This document shows, piece after piece, positions 1 through 5,725 of a DNA stretch of 7,717 bases. Each line of letters begins with the position of its first letter. The stretch's first letter is position 1. Location: positions 1 through 7,717 of the forward strand of contig JARLGP010000137.1 in assembly GCA_031292735.1 (NCBI GenBank). The letters are read 5' to 3'. The position numbers were made by a program, and so were the translations under genes. The DNA comes from Holophaga sp. Lineage in GTDB: Bacteria; Acidobacteriota; Holophagae; Holophagales; Holophagaceae. The notes under the pieces were generated by a model. That model did no database searches. It was given only the letters and a program-made list of their open reading frames with translations, and was not told the DNA's origin.

Positions 1-75
1 CTTGGCGACCACGCCGAGGCTGATGAAGTCCGTGATCCGGCTCCCATCCGGGAGCCTTGCAGCTGTCCGTGCCAT
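1..75 (-). CDS. IS4-family-like transposase, N-terminal fragment (runs off the window)
   Basis: Only the first 25 codons are in view, reading leftward off the window. The start ATG is preceded by a good ribosome binding site (AAAGGGG, then five bases, then ATG) and by a near-consensus promoter. The visible peptide MARTAA followed by RLPDGSRITDFISLGVVAK matches, from memory, the N-terminus of IS4-group DDE transposases (the 'transposase IS4 N-terminal' domain), which often open with a 'LPDGSRITDYISLGVVAK' stretch. If so, the protein would catalyse cut-and-paste transposition of an insertion sequence whose left end lies between here and the stop of the dehydrogenase gene at 156. The DDE catalytic domain is outside the window, so intactness cannot be judged. 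The family call rests on a short peptide. Confidence 0.72.
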   Translation of the reverse strand, partial: MARTAARLPDGSRITDFISLGVVAK

Positions 76-92
76 ACTCACCCCTTTCTGCA

Positions 93-120
93 AATATATG
101 CATAATTGGAGGTATGTCAA
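93..120 (-). promoter_or_regulatory. Sigma-70-type promoter of the transposase gene
   Basis: On the minus strand there is a perfect -35 box TTGACA (115-120), a 16-base spacer and a -10 box TATATT (93-98), followed by the ribosome binding site and ATG of the transposase. The spacing and AT-rich local context contrast with the GC-rich surroundings, as is usual for an IS end carrying its own promoter. Confidence 0.6.
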
Positions 121-143
121 TGATTGTACCGACAGTATTGGGC

Positions 144-153
144 GGGGGGGGGG
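144..153. repeat. G10 homopolymer tract between the dehydrogenase stop and the IS
   Basis: Ten consecutive G (C10 on the coding strand of the operon) lie two bases past the dehydrogenase stop codon. It is a likely slippage hotspot and may mark the junction between the operon and the insertion sequence. It is outside any recognised reading frame, so no phase-variation role can be assigned. Confidence 0.5.
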
Positions 154-155
154 AT

Positions 156-1592
156 TCACCGTGGCGGAGCCCCGGAGGGGCTCCCGGGGCTGGCCGAAAG
201 GGCGAATTCGCCGACCGAGGTTTCCTGCAGATCATCCAGGCCTGCCACCCGGGCGAAGGCCCAGGCATCGCCGCAGCCGATGGCGCAGGGGGCCAGCCCC
301 AGGGCGGTGGCCACCAGGTACATCTGCTGGAACATGGCCCCGGTGTCCTTGAGGATCGTCGCATAGGCCATGGTCTGGTATTTCCAGGCCACCCGCTGGA
401 ATCGTGCGGCCAGGGTGAACAGCAGGTCGGGCGGCGCATCCGCGCGCATGGATGCCTGTCCGAAGGCCAGAAAGCGTCGCACCTCGTCGTCCAGATCCCT
501 CAGGCGTTCCAGGGCATGGGTTGCCGGATCATAGTGATAGAAGCCCGGCTCCAGGCCGGTGCAGCGGGCCACGATGAGGTACAGTTCGATGGAATGCATG
601 GCGCCGCCGCTGGCGCAGGGGCGCCGGGTACGTTCATAGGAACCTGGATCGGCGGGATTGGCCGGAACGAAGGCCCGGACCCGGGCGACCTGGTGCAGGA
701 ACTCGCCCAGCTGCCGCAGGGTCATGGGGGTCTTGCCCGGTGTGCGGCCGGAGCTGCGTTCGGCCAGGACCTGGAAAAAGGGCGTAATCGCCGTTCCGGC
801 CGCCGGCTCCGGCAGGGGGGTCCGGGGCCCGGCCCCAGGCGTTTTCAGGGCGGGCAGGGGCGGGATCTCGCCCAGGAACCGCAGGGTGGCTCCATAGGGA
901 CCGTCATGCCTGCCCAGGCGGCTGCGGGAATGGAAAAGCAGGTCATGGAATTCCCACTGGCGCAGGGCGGGATCCCGGTCTTCCCGGAGCTTCCCGTCGG
1001 CGTCGCAAGGGCCCACCGCGCCGGATTGCAGCAACAGGGCAAGGCAGGCGGCGCTCCAATCGGGGCCCGCTCCGGGCAGCGCCAGGGCCAGACTCGGGGC
1101 ATCCGTGGGCTCGCCCAGGAGGCCCACCAGCCCAAGCAGCGCAGGCTGGTGGATCCGGATCCGGCCGAACCCGAGGGGGTTTTCGAGCAGGATCCCGCCC
1201 CCCTCCTGCCGGCGCAGCCACGCGAAGCGGGACAGGCGGAACAGCCCCGTCGGCGCCGTCCACGGCGCCTGGAAATCGGCGGTGAGCGGTTCCAGGGTCA
1301 GGGCCGGACGCTTCGCCCACTCCAGGGAATAGCAGAGCCAGCCCAGCTTCTCCAGACGGGCGAGCAGATACTGGCTGTCGAGGGCGGCGCCGGAAGCGTC
1401 AGGCGCCCGCAGCAACGCGTCGGCCGTACGGTCGCCATGGATGAGCCCCGCCAGGAGGTCCCGCTGGTTCTGGCTCGGCGCGGCGAGCCGGAGCCGTCTG
1501 ACGCCAGGCGCTTCCACGAACACCGGTCCCGGGCCTTCCAGGCCGAGGACGCGGACCGCCGGCTTCAGGGACAGGATGCAAAGCTGGAACAC
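156..1592 (-). CDS. SagB/ThcOx-type azoline dehydrogenase (nitroreductase fold, FMN) of a TOMM cluster
   Basis: This 478-residue protein would oxidise thiazoline or oxazoline rings, made by the cyclodehydratase encoded just upstream, to aromatic thiazoles or oxazoles with FMN. The SagB-type nitroreductase domain occupies roughly residues 270-465. It shows the R-R-P-x-A-S-G-G-A segment (323-331), where the family places flavin contacts, then 'FYHYDPATHALE' (351-362), the W-K-Y-Q-T-x-A-Y motif whose Lys404-Tyr405 pair matches the catalytic Lys-Tyr known for BcerB/SagB, and 'MFQQMYLVATALGLAPCAIG' (420-439). It closes with ETSVGEF (457-463). Residues 1-250 are an additional region; ThcOx-type oxidases carry N-terminal leader-binding-like domains, which may apply here. 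The start is GTG, with an AAGGGGG ribosome site immediately after the upstream gene's stop (10-base gap), so translation is probably coupled. The last 13 residues are Pro/Ser/Gly-rich and overlap a hairpin. Confidence 0.9.
   Translation of the reverse strand: MFQLCILSLKPAVRVLGLEGPGPVFVEAPGVRRLRLAAPSQNQRDLLAGLIHGDRTADALLRAPDASGAALDSQYLLARLEKLGWLCYSLEWAKRPALTLEPLTADFQAPWTAPTGLFRLSRFAWLRRQEGGGILLENPLGFGRIRIHQPALLGLVGLLGEPTDAPSLALALPGAGPDWSAACLALLLQSGAVGPCDADGKLREDRDPALRQWEFHDLLFHSRSRLGRHDGPYGATLRFLGEIPPLPALKTPGAGPRTPLPEPAAGTAITPFFQVLAERSSGRTPGKTPMTLRQLGEFLHQVARVRAFVPANPADPGSYERTRRPCASGGAMHSIELYLIVARCTGLEPGFYHYDPATHALERLRDLDDEVRRFLAFGQASMRADAPPDLLFTLAARFQRVAWKYQTMAYATILKDTGAMFQQMYLVATALGLAPCAIGCGDAWAFARVAGLDDLQETSVGEFALSASPGSPSGAPPR
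166..184 (-). terminator. Perfect 8-bp hairpin at the 3' end of the dehydrogenase gene (possible terminator)
   Basis: GGAGCCCC and GGGGCTCC form a perfect 8-bp GC-rich stem around a 3-base loop, inside the last codons of the dehydrogenase gene. On the transcribed strand it is followed by a C-run rather than a T-run, so it does not meet the usual intrinsic-terminator pattern. It could pause polymerase or protect the 3' end of the operon mRNA. Confidence 0.35.
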
Positions 1593-1602
1593 CAGGCCCC
1601 CT

Positions 1603-3885
1603 TCACAGGAACATCGGGGTGGGATTCAGGTCCTCTTCCCGGTTGGGCTGGTCCAGCCAGCCCAGGGCGACCGGAACGTCATAGAGCCTTCCCGGTGCGA
1701 ACCGGGCCCAGAAATGGCGCAGGCCCGGGACGATCACTTTCGCCACGGGCATCCCCGCATCCGCCCGGGTCAGGTCCAGCACCAGCATCTCCATGCCCTT
1801 GGCCTCCACCCGTTCCTTGCAGAACTGGATGTCGCTCAGCAGGTCGCCACTGCCCAGGTTCCGGAAGTCCTTGGGGGTCCGGGCGGGGACCCTGGCGTCC
1901 GGTTGCAGATAGGGCTGGTTGGCCAGCGTGGCCGTGGTCAGCCAGTCCAGGGTCTCCTCATCCGCGATCTGCAGCTCGTCGGTCGTGCCGGAACCCAGGA
2001 GGAACTGGTTCATTTCCGCGAACGCCCGTTGCAGTGCGAGCCCTGGATCCAGGCTGCAGCCGAAGCCGAACAGGATCCGCTCGAGGCCGGTGCGGCTGCG
2101 GGAAAGGGCGACGAAGGCGGGGATGCCCAGATCGTGGGTCAGATCCAGCGCCCAGGCGTCCCGGCCCAGGGCCGCATAGCGGTCCAGCCACTCCCCGAGA
2201 CCGGCCTCCGGGAAGCTGGCCAGATCAACGCCGGGCCGGCTCAGCCGGTTGTACCACCAGATGCTGGTGGCATCCCGCTCCACCAGTTCCAGGAAACCCT
2301 GGAGCACCGCCTCCTCCAGGTTGTTGCCGGAGGCATTGCCATTGGAGCAGGAGAAGCAATAGGCGGGAGGGTCCCCCGGCCGCCTGCCGGCGGTCGGGAA
2401 ATAGAGGAACGCGGTGGGCAGCAGCTTGGGCCGCCCTTCGGTCAGGGACCAGACCGGACTCCAGGGGATCCGGCCATCGGGATTGAAGGGTGCGGGCGTC
2501 CGGTTGAACCGTGAGGTCGGTCCGGGGGATGCCGTTCGCATCTGGAACTGCCGGTCGCTGTAGCCCATGACCGCGTTCGGGTGAATGGCTTGCCCGCCCA
2601 GTTCGGCCAGGCTCGCCATGACCTGGAATTCTGTCCCGGTCAACTTCGAGGAATACCGCTCGAGACTCTCCCCCAGGGCGCTGGCCTGGGCCTGGAGGGC
2701 CGACCGGCCCTTGCCGGCGCTGGATTGGCGCAGCGTCGCCTTGAAGTCCCCCAGGCTGTCGGCCGGGAACGCCCAGTTCCTGCCGCCGGCAAAGGCCTGC
2801 AGGGTGCCTTCGCATCCCGCCATGGGTTCCAGCCCCTCCACGAGTCCGGTGATGGGACTCACGAGGTGGCTGTATTTCGCGATGGTTTCCGCGGGCGCAA
2901 AGGTGCGAAATCCTCCGTCATCGGCGAACCGTACCGGGCGGCTCACCAAGGTGATGGGGGCAGGCGGCTCGGTGGCTCTGGTCCCGCACACCGGACAGCC
3001 GGGGAACTGGACCAGTTGGTGGCGCTCCAGGCGACCTGTGCGGGAATCCAGGGTCAGGACCGCCTCGGCCAGGTCGGAGGGCAGGCCGGCGAATAGTCTG
3101 CTTATCTCCATGGCCAGCCAATGACAGGCCATGCCGACGCTGGCCGGGTGGGCGGTTCGTGGCCCCGGGAGCTCCGCCCCCGTATGGGTCCGGAGGAAAT
3201 CCTCGAGATAGAAGTTCGCCACCAGGCGGTGCCTCAGACAGGCGGGACAAGCCGTTCCGTCGGGCAGGAACAGGGGGCCCAGCCAGTGCATGGCGCCCGA
3301 AGGCCGCAGCAACAGCCAGGGCCGCCCTGCCGCCCTGGCCGCGAGGCCCCAGTCCAGGATCTCCGGACGCAGGTAGGCATCGGTGACCACGACCTCCAGC
3401 GCGGGCTGTTCCGGTTCGCCGAGCACCAGGCCGGAGGCTTCCAGGGCGCGGCACAGGGGCCCGGTATCCACGCCGCCGGCCTGCCTGACCCGGATGACCT
3501 TGGATTGGATCCCGGCCACCGTGGACTGCGGGTCGAGCCCCTGGCCCTGCCAGTAGGCCGCCACGGCGGGCGGAAGGTTCCCCGCACCTGCCCCGATCCT
3601 GCCGGCCCGGTGGAGGAGCTCCAGGGCATAGTAGACCCGCAGGGGATCCGCGCGGCCACGCAACGCGGCGGCGATCTCCTGCGCCGTCCTGCTGCCATCC
3701 AGGAGGGGGGCGAGGTCCTGGTAGACCGGGTCGTGCAGCAGCACGGGGCCTTCCTCGACCATCAGCGCCACGCCTTCGCCTGGGCAGATGACGGGGAGCA
3801 GGTGCGCGTGAAAGCCCAGCTTCAAGCCCTGGGCCAGGGGCTTCGGGATCCAGGGAGCCATGGGGTTATTCGAAACCACTGCCAT
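1603..3885 (-). CDS. Fused TOMM cyclodehydratase: leader-binding/E1-like (C) domain plus YcaO (D) domain
   Basis: This 760-residue protein resembles the fused cyclodehydratases of the TruD/PatD/LynD type. These use ATP to cyclise Cys, Ser or Thr onto the preceding amide to give azolines. Residues about 20-100 look like a PqqD-like RiPP recognition element that binds the precursor leader. Residues about 125-300 are the E1/ThiF-like region with two zinc-ligand pairs, CPAC (213-216) and CPVC (297-300). The YcaO domain covers about 325-760. It shows ALGESLERY (403-411), with the S-x-x-x-E-x-x-E-R-type ATP/Mg motif, and EEAVLQGFLELVERDA (524-539), with the second E-x-x-x-Q-x-x-x-E-x-x-E-R motif. 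LQRAFAEMNQF (618-628) follows. The C-terminus reads NPTPMFL, a variant of the Pro-rich tail (PxPxP) that matters for catalysis in other YcaO proteins. The start ATG is four bases past the stop of the 30-codon ORF. No strong ribosome site precedes it, so translation is probably coupled. Confidence 0.92.
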   Translation of the reverse strand: MAVVSNNPMAPWIPKPLAQGLKLGFHAHLLPVICPGEGVALMVEEGPVLLHDPVYQDLAPLLDGSRTAQEIAAALRGRADPLRVYYALELLHRAGRIGAGAGNLPPAVAAYWQGQGLDPQSTVAGIQSKVIRVRQAGGVDTGPLCRALEASGLVLGEPEQPALEVVVTDAYLRPEILDWGLAARAAGRPWLLLRPSGAMHWLGPLFLPDGTACPACLRHRLVANFYLEDFLRTHTGAELPGPRTAHPASVGMACHWLAMEISRLFAGLPSDLAEAVLTLDSRTGRLERHQLVQFPGCPVCGTRATEPPAPITLVSRPVRFADDGGFRTFAPAETIAKYSHLVSPITGLVEGLEPMAGCEGTLQAFAGGRNWAFPADSLGDFKATLRQSSAGKGRSALQAQASALGESLERYSSKLTGTEFQVMASLAELGGQAIHPNAVMGYSDRQFQMRTASPGPTSRFNRTPAPFNPDGRIPWSPVWSLTEGRPKLLPTAFLYFPTAGRRPGDPPAYCFSCSNGNASGNNLEEAVLQGFLELVERDATSIWWYNRLSRPGVDLASFPEAGLGEWLDRYAALGRDAWALDLTHDLGIPAFVALSRSRTGLERILFGFGCSLDPGLALQRAFAEMNQFLLGSGTTDELQIADEETLDWLTTATLANQPYLQPDARVPARTPKDFRNLGSGDLLSDIQFCKERVEAKGMEMLVLDLTRADAGMPVAKVIVPGLRHFWARFAPGRLYDVPVALGWLDQPNREEDLNPTPMFL

Positions 3886-3888
3886 GGG

Positions 3889-3981
3889 TCAATCCGGAGA
3901 GACCGCTGAAACCGCCGGTGATAGATCCCAGGCCATGGCGATGATCTGGTTGACCAGATCGGGAACATCGGGGGAACTCAT
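3889..3981 (-). CDS. Short ORF (30 aa) heading the TOMM operon; candidate precursor or leader peptide
   Basis: ATG at 3981 is preceded by a textbook ribosome site (TGGAGG, seven bases before ATG) and a promoter, so this short frame is very probably translated. The peptide starts MSSPDVPDLVNQIIAMAWDL and ends SPAVSAVSPD. It has an amphipathic, leader-like N-terminal half and a Ser/Ala/Pro/Val tail. In TOMM operons the gene before the cyclodehydratase is often the precursor, and Ser26 or Ser28 could in principle become oxazoles. Against this, it has no Cys or Thr, no Gly-rich core, and is much shorter than usual precursors. It lies in the same frame as the cyclodehydratase, separated by TGA and one codon, so it may instead be a translational-coupling peptide or a detached N-terminal extension. 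I do not recognise the family. Confidence 0.6.
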   Translation of the reverse strand: MSSPDVPDLVNQIIAMAWDLSPAVSAVSPD

Positions 3982-3987
3982 GGCAGA

Positions 3988-3993
3988 ACCTCC
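3988..3993 (-). promoter_or_regulatory. Strong ribosome binding site of the 30-codon ORF
   Basis: TGGAGG-type Shine-Dalgarno at ideal spacing from ATG 3981. It is the strongest ribosome site of the operon and decides the start of the short peptide. The 760-aa gene that follows has none of comparable strength. Confidence 0.7.
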
Positions 3994-4012
3994 AGCAGGT
4001 GAGGAATTTATA

Positions 4013-4043
4013 TTAAATATTAATCAAATTCTGCCCCTGTCAA
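4013..4043 (-). promoter_or_regulatory. Promoter of the TOMM operon
   Basis: On the minus strand a perfect TTGACA (4038-4043) is followed after 16-18 bases by an AT-only stretch containing AATATT/TATTTA as -10 candidates (about 4013-4021). It sits 30-60 bases upstream of the short ORF. The AT-rich stretch (4008-4024) stands out from the GC-rich flanks. I see no clear operator. Confidence 0.6.
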
Positions 4044-4187
4044 GACGGTGATCCCCGGCCGCGGCAGGGATCCCGACAGAACCCGCAGCAACTCGACCTG
4101 CATGGAACGTTCAACACCGTCTGCGCAGAGTTGGGGTACCCGACCAGGCCTATCCCGGAGCTCAGTGGCCGAAAAGCACAAAGCAAA
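4044..4187. other. Non-coding stretch between the TOMM promoter and the tRNA terminator
   Basis: Apart from the promoter just left of it, I see no convincing gene here. A minus-strand frame at 4020-4205 begins inside the terminator hairpin, lacks a ribosome site and runs through the operon promoter, so I regard it as chance. Confidence 0.4.
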
Positions 4188-4215
4188 AGCCCCGAAGGGT
4201 TGCATCTTCGGGGCT
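4188..4215 (-). terminator. Intrinsic terminator, original 3' flank of the tRNA-Gly site
   Basis: A perfect 10-bp stem AGCCCCGAAG / CTTCGGGGCT encloses an 8-base loop. On the minus strand it is followed by TTTGCTTT, and on the plus strand by TTCTTGTT, so it could act both ways. It begins five bases beyond the displaced tRNA 3' fragment. It was probably the terminator of the tRNA-Gly gene before the insertion. Confidence 0.75.
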
Positions 4216-4220
4216 TCTTG

Positions 4221-4266
4221 TTGGAGCGGGCGAACGGGATCGAACCGTCGACGTTCAGCTTGGGAA
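4221..4266 (-). repeat. Displaced 3' part of tRNA-Gly(CCC): distal attachment-site copy
   Basis: These 46 bases are identical to 5909-5954. They contain the CCA, acceptor 3' strand, T arm, variable loop, the 3' half of the anticodon stem and the anticodon loop of the tRNA. Identity stops at the 5' edge of the anticodon loop, so the 5' half is missing and this copy cannot be a tRNA. Such a truncated copy at the far end of an insert is what site-specific integration into a tRNA gene leaves. Confidence 0.85.
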
Positions 4267-4267
4267 A

Positions 4268-4381
4268 ATGACTTGGGTCAAAATCACCCTCACTAGCTCT
4301 TGCGTTTTGCCTTGGTTTTCAAAGGCTTCTGATTTTGATGGCCCGAAAGGTGAAGAGCTATTGGACATAGTGCAGGCGTAA
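4268..4381 (+). other. Unassigned short frame (37 codons) at the left end of the element
   Basis: An ATG-to-TAA frame starts directly at the repeat edge and ends with the acidic stretch DFDGPKGEELLDIVQA. It is followed at 4403-4431 by a hairpin and T-run on the same strand. It has no ribosome site. It could be the tail of a truncated gene or chance, and I recognise no family. Confidence 0.2.
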
Positions 4382-4402
4382 ATCGGGCGTAAAAGGCCAT
4401 CC

Positions 4403-4431
4403 CGGGGTTCAAGCCAAGCGCCCCGTTTTTT
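4403..4431 (+). terminator. Weak hairpin with T6 run (possible terminator)
   Basis: CGGGG (4403-4407) can pair with CCCCG (4421-4425), followed at once by six T. The stem is only 5 bp and the loop 13 bases, so it is a weak candidate. It may separate the operator array of the nucleotidyltransferase gene from transcription entering from the left. Confidence 0.35.
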
Positions 4432-4432
4432 C

Positions 4433-4513
4433 ATTGCCACAAGAGGCATTGCTTTTTTGTGGCAATGGATCAAGATTCGTATTGCCACAAAAAAATTGAA
4501 GAACTTGTGGCAA
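4433..4513. promoter_or_regulatory. Operator-like array: four alternating TTGCCACAA / TTGTGGCAA sites every 24 bases
   Basis: ATTGCCACAA occurs at 4433 and 4481. Its reverse complement TTGTGGCAA(T) occurs at 4457 and 4505. Starts are exactly 24 bases apart, giving two dyads of the form TTGCCACAA-N14-TTGTGGCAA, 48 bases apart. A possible weak promoter overlaps the array: TTGTGG at 4457-4462, 17 bases, TATTGC at 4480-4485. The layout looks like binding sites of a dimeric repressor controlling the gene to the right. Autoregulated toxin-antitoxin operons, including AbiE-type ones, have such inverted repeats in their promoters. No repressor gene is evident unless the decayed frame at 4465-4656 was one. 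Confidence 0.6.
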
Positions 4514-4656
4514 ATGCCAAGGGGGGGGGTGGTCGTGCCGGACAATGGGTCGAAGCGTCACGGGGGTGGTGGTACGCCGGCCGGGGAGGGTCCGCCAGCC
4601 GCTGGGACTCGCGAACATGCGCCGATAAACCTGCGCGTCACCCGCCTGTCCATTGA
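4465..4656 (+). pseudogene. Possible frameshifted remnant of a small DNA-binding (AbiEi-like) protein
   Basis: From ATG 4465 the frame reads MDQDSYCHKKIEELVANAK and looks like genuine protein. It then enters a run of nine G (4521-4529), after which this frame gives a Gly/Trp/Arg-rich tail that looks non-native except for QWVEASRGWWYAGR. The alternative frame just after the G-run encodes GGVVVPD. A composite of helix, GG-VV-P, then QWVEA-S-R resembles the N-terminal winged-helix pattern of AbiEi-type antitoxins (K-I-x-x-L, G-G-V-V-T, x-x-x-A-G-I-S). This reading needs two frameshifts and rests on short stretches, so it is tentative. Confidence 0.3.
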
Positions 4657-5722
4657 AACCCAGACGCTCTTGGCGGAACTTCTGGAGCATATGCGGTCCA
4701 CCGAGTTCGCCAAGTCCTTTTCAGACCTCAAGGGGACTTTTACGGCCCGGGAGCGGGGGGACGGCGTCTACTGGTATTTTCGAACCACCGGAGGCCTCGG
4801 GTCCAACGTAAAGGATTTCTACATAGGGCCGGACGACGACAAGACCCGCGCCATTATGAAGTCCTACCAAGCTGGCCGTCCGGATGCGGAGGCACGCGCC
4901 GATCGGATCAGGCGGCTATCCGCGATGCTCCGGGGCGGGGACCTGATCATCACCGACACGGATTCGACGCGGATCATCCGTGGGTTCGCCGAGGCCGGCG
5001 TCTTTCGGCTGGGCGGTATCCTTGTCGGGACGCACGCCTTCGCAGCCATCGGAACCAGCCTGGGGGTCCGCTGGCCATCCGCTCTCAAGACCACGGACAT
5101 CGACTTCAGCGCCTACGCCAAGCGGATCGACCTGGGCATCCCTCAAACCCCCCAGACGATGGCGAGCATTCCCCGCGTCATCGAAGCGCTGGAAATGGGC
5201 TTTGTGCCGAGCTTGCACCTGTCCCTGAAGCATCGGGAGTGCCAGGCCACCAGCTACAACATTCCTGGGGCCGATTGGCGCATCGATCTGGTGACCGCCA
5301 CCATGGGGGCCAACCTGGACAATCCCATCGAAATCCCCAGGCTGGGCGCCTATGCGCAGCCCCTGCCATTCATGGATTACCTGCTGGAAAGGACGATGGA
5401 TGCCGTGATTGTCGGTAACACGGCGGTCCTCGTCAGGGTGCCGGAACCCGCGCGTTTCGCAGTCCACAAGCTCCTGGTTGCCAGCAACCGCGGACCGCAG
5501 TCCGCCCTGAAAGCTGACAAGGACCGCCTCCAATCGGCCCTCCTCATGTCCCATCTGGAGCGCGAATGGCCTGGCAATCTCACCTTGGCTGCCGAGGATG
5601 CTATTTCCCGCGGCTCCAGCTGGGCAAAAAGAATCAGGCAGGAAGCGGAACGGTTGCCACTATCCTGCACTGAATTGAAGGCAACGATCGCTTCATTGCG
5701 GCCAAAAGGAAAGACAGTGTGA
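4514..5722 (+). CDS. Nucleotidyltransferase-fold protein (PF12281/COG5397-like), cargo of the tRNA insert
   Basis: From ATG 4514 this is 402 residues. The frame is open further left to 4457, but only with TTG and without a ribosome site. Protein-like sequence begins near 4628 (INLRVTRLSIETQTLLAELL), and no good start lies closer, so the true start is uncertain. Around residues 166-198 it shows GGILVGTHAFAAIG, then TTDIDFSA, the glycine-rich turn and D-x-D metal-site pattern of the pol-beta-like nucleotidyltransferase fold. WRIDLVTA (residues 254-261) could supply a third acidic residue, and ARFAVHKLLVASNR (313-326) followed by KADKDRLQSALL is the helical region typical of PF12281/COG5397 proteins. 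Substrate and role are unknown. Related folds act as toxins (AbiEii, MenT) that modify tRNA or other targets, so a defence or addiction role is a reasonable inference but not shown. Family recognition is from memory. Confidence 0.75.
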   Translation: MPRGGVVVPDNGSKRHGGGGTPAGEGPPAAGTREHAPINLRVTRLSIETQTLLAELLEHMRSTEFAKSFSDLKGTFTARERGDGVYWYFRTTGGLGSNVKDFYIGPDDDKTRAIMKSYQAGRPDAEARADRIRRLSAMLRGGDLIITDTDSTRIIRGFAEAGVFRLGGILVGTHAFAAIGTSLGVRWPSALKTTDIDFSAYAKRIDLGIPQTPQTMASIPRVIEALEMGFVPSLHLSLKHRECQATSYNIPGADWRIDLVTATMGANLDNPIEIPRLGAYAQPLPFMDYLLERTMDAVIVGNTAVLVRVPEPARFAVHKLLVASNRGPQSALKADKDRLQSALLMSHLEREWPGNLTLAAEDAISRGSSWAKRIRQEAERLPLSCTELKATIASLRPKGKTV

Positions 5723-5725
5723 ACC

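Noticed and set aside
57..2486. 809-codon plus-strand open frame antisense to the dehydrogenase and cyclodehydratase genes
   Set aside because: Its translation is Gly/Arg/Pro/Gln-rich low-complexity sequence without family motifs. The minus-strand genes carry clear SagB and YcaO motifs, and long antisense frames are expected at this GC content.
3121..3909. 262-codon plus-strand frame opposite the N-terminal half of the cyclodehydratase
   Set aside because: It is a shadow of the real gene, with Gln/Gly/Arg-biased composition and no domain pattern.
4020..4205. 61-codon minus-strand frame ahead of the TOMM operon as a precursor peptide
   Set aside because: Its start codon lies in the loop of the terminator hairpin, there is no ribosome site, and its end overlaps the operon promoter. 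It has Cys residues but no leader/core organisation.
4255..4545. 96-codon minus-strand frame across the left att copy and the operator array
   Set aside because: It runs through the tRNA fragment and regulatory repeats, has no ribosome site, and reads as mixed-composition noise.
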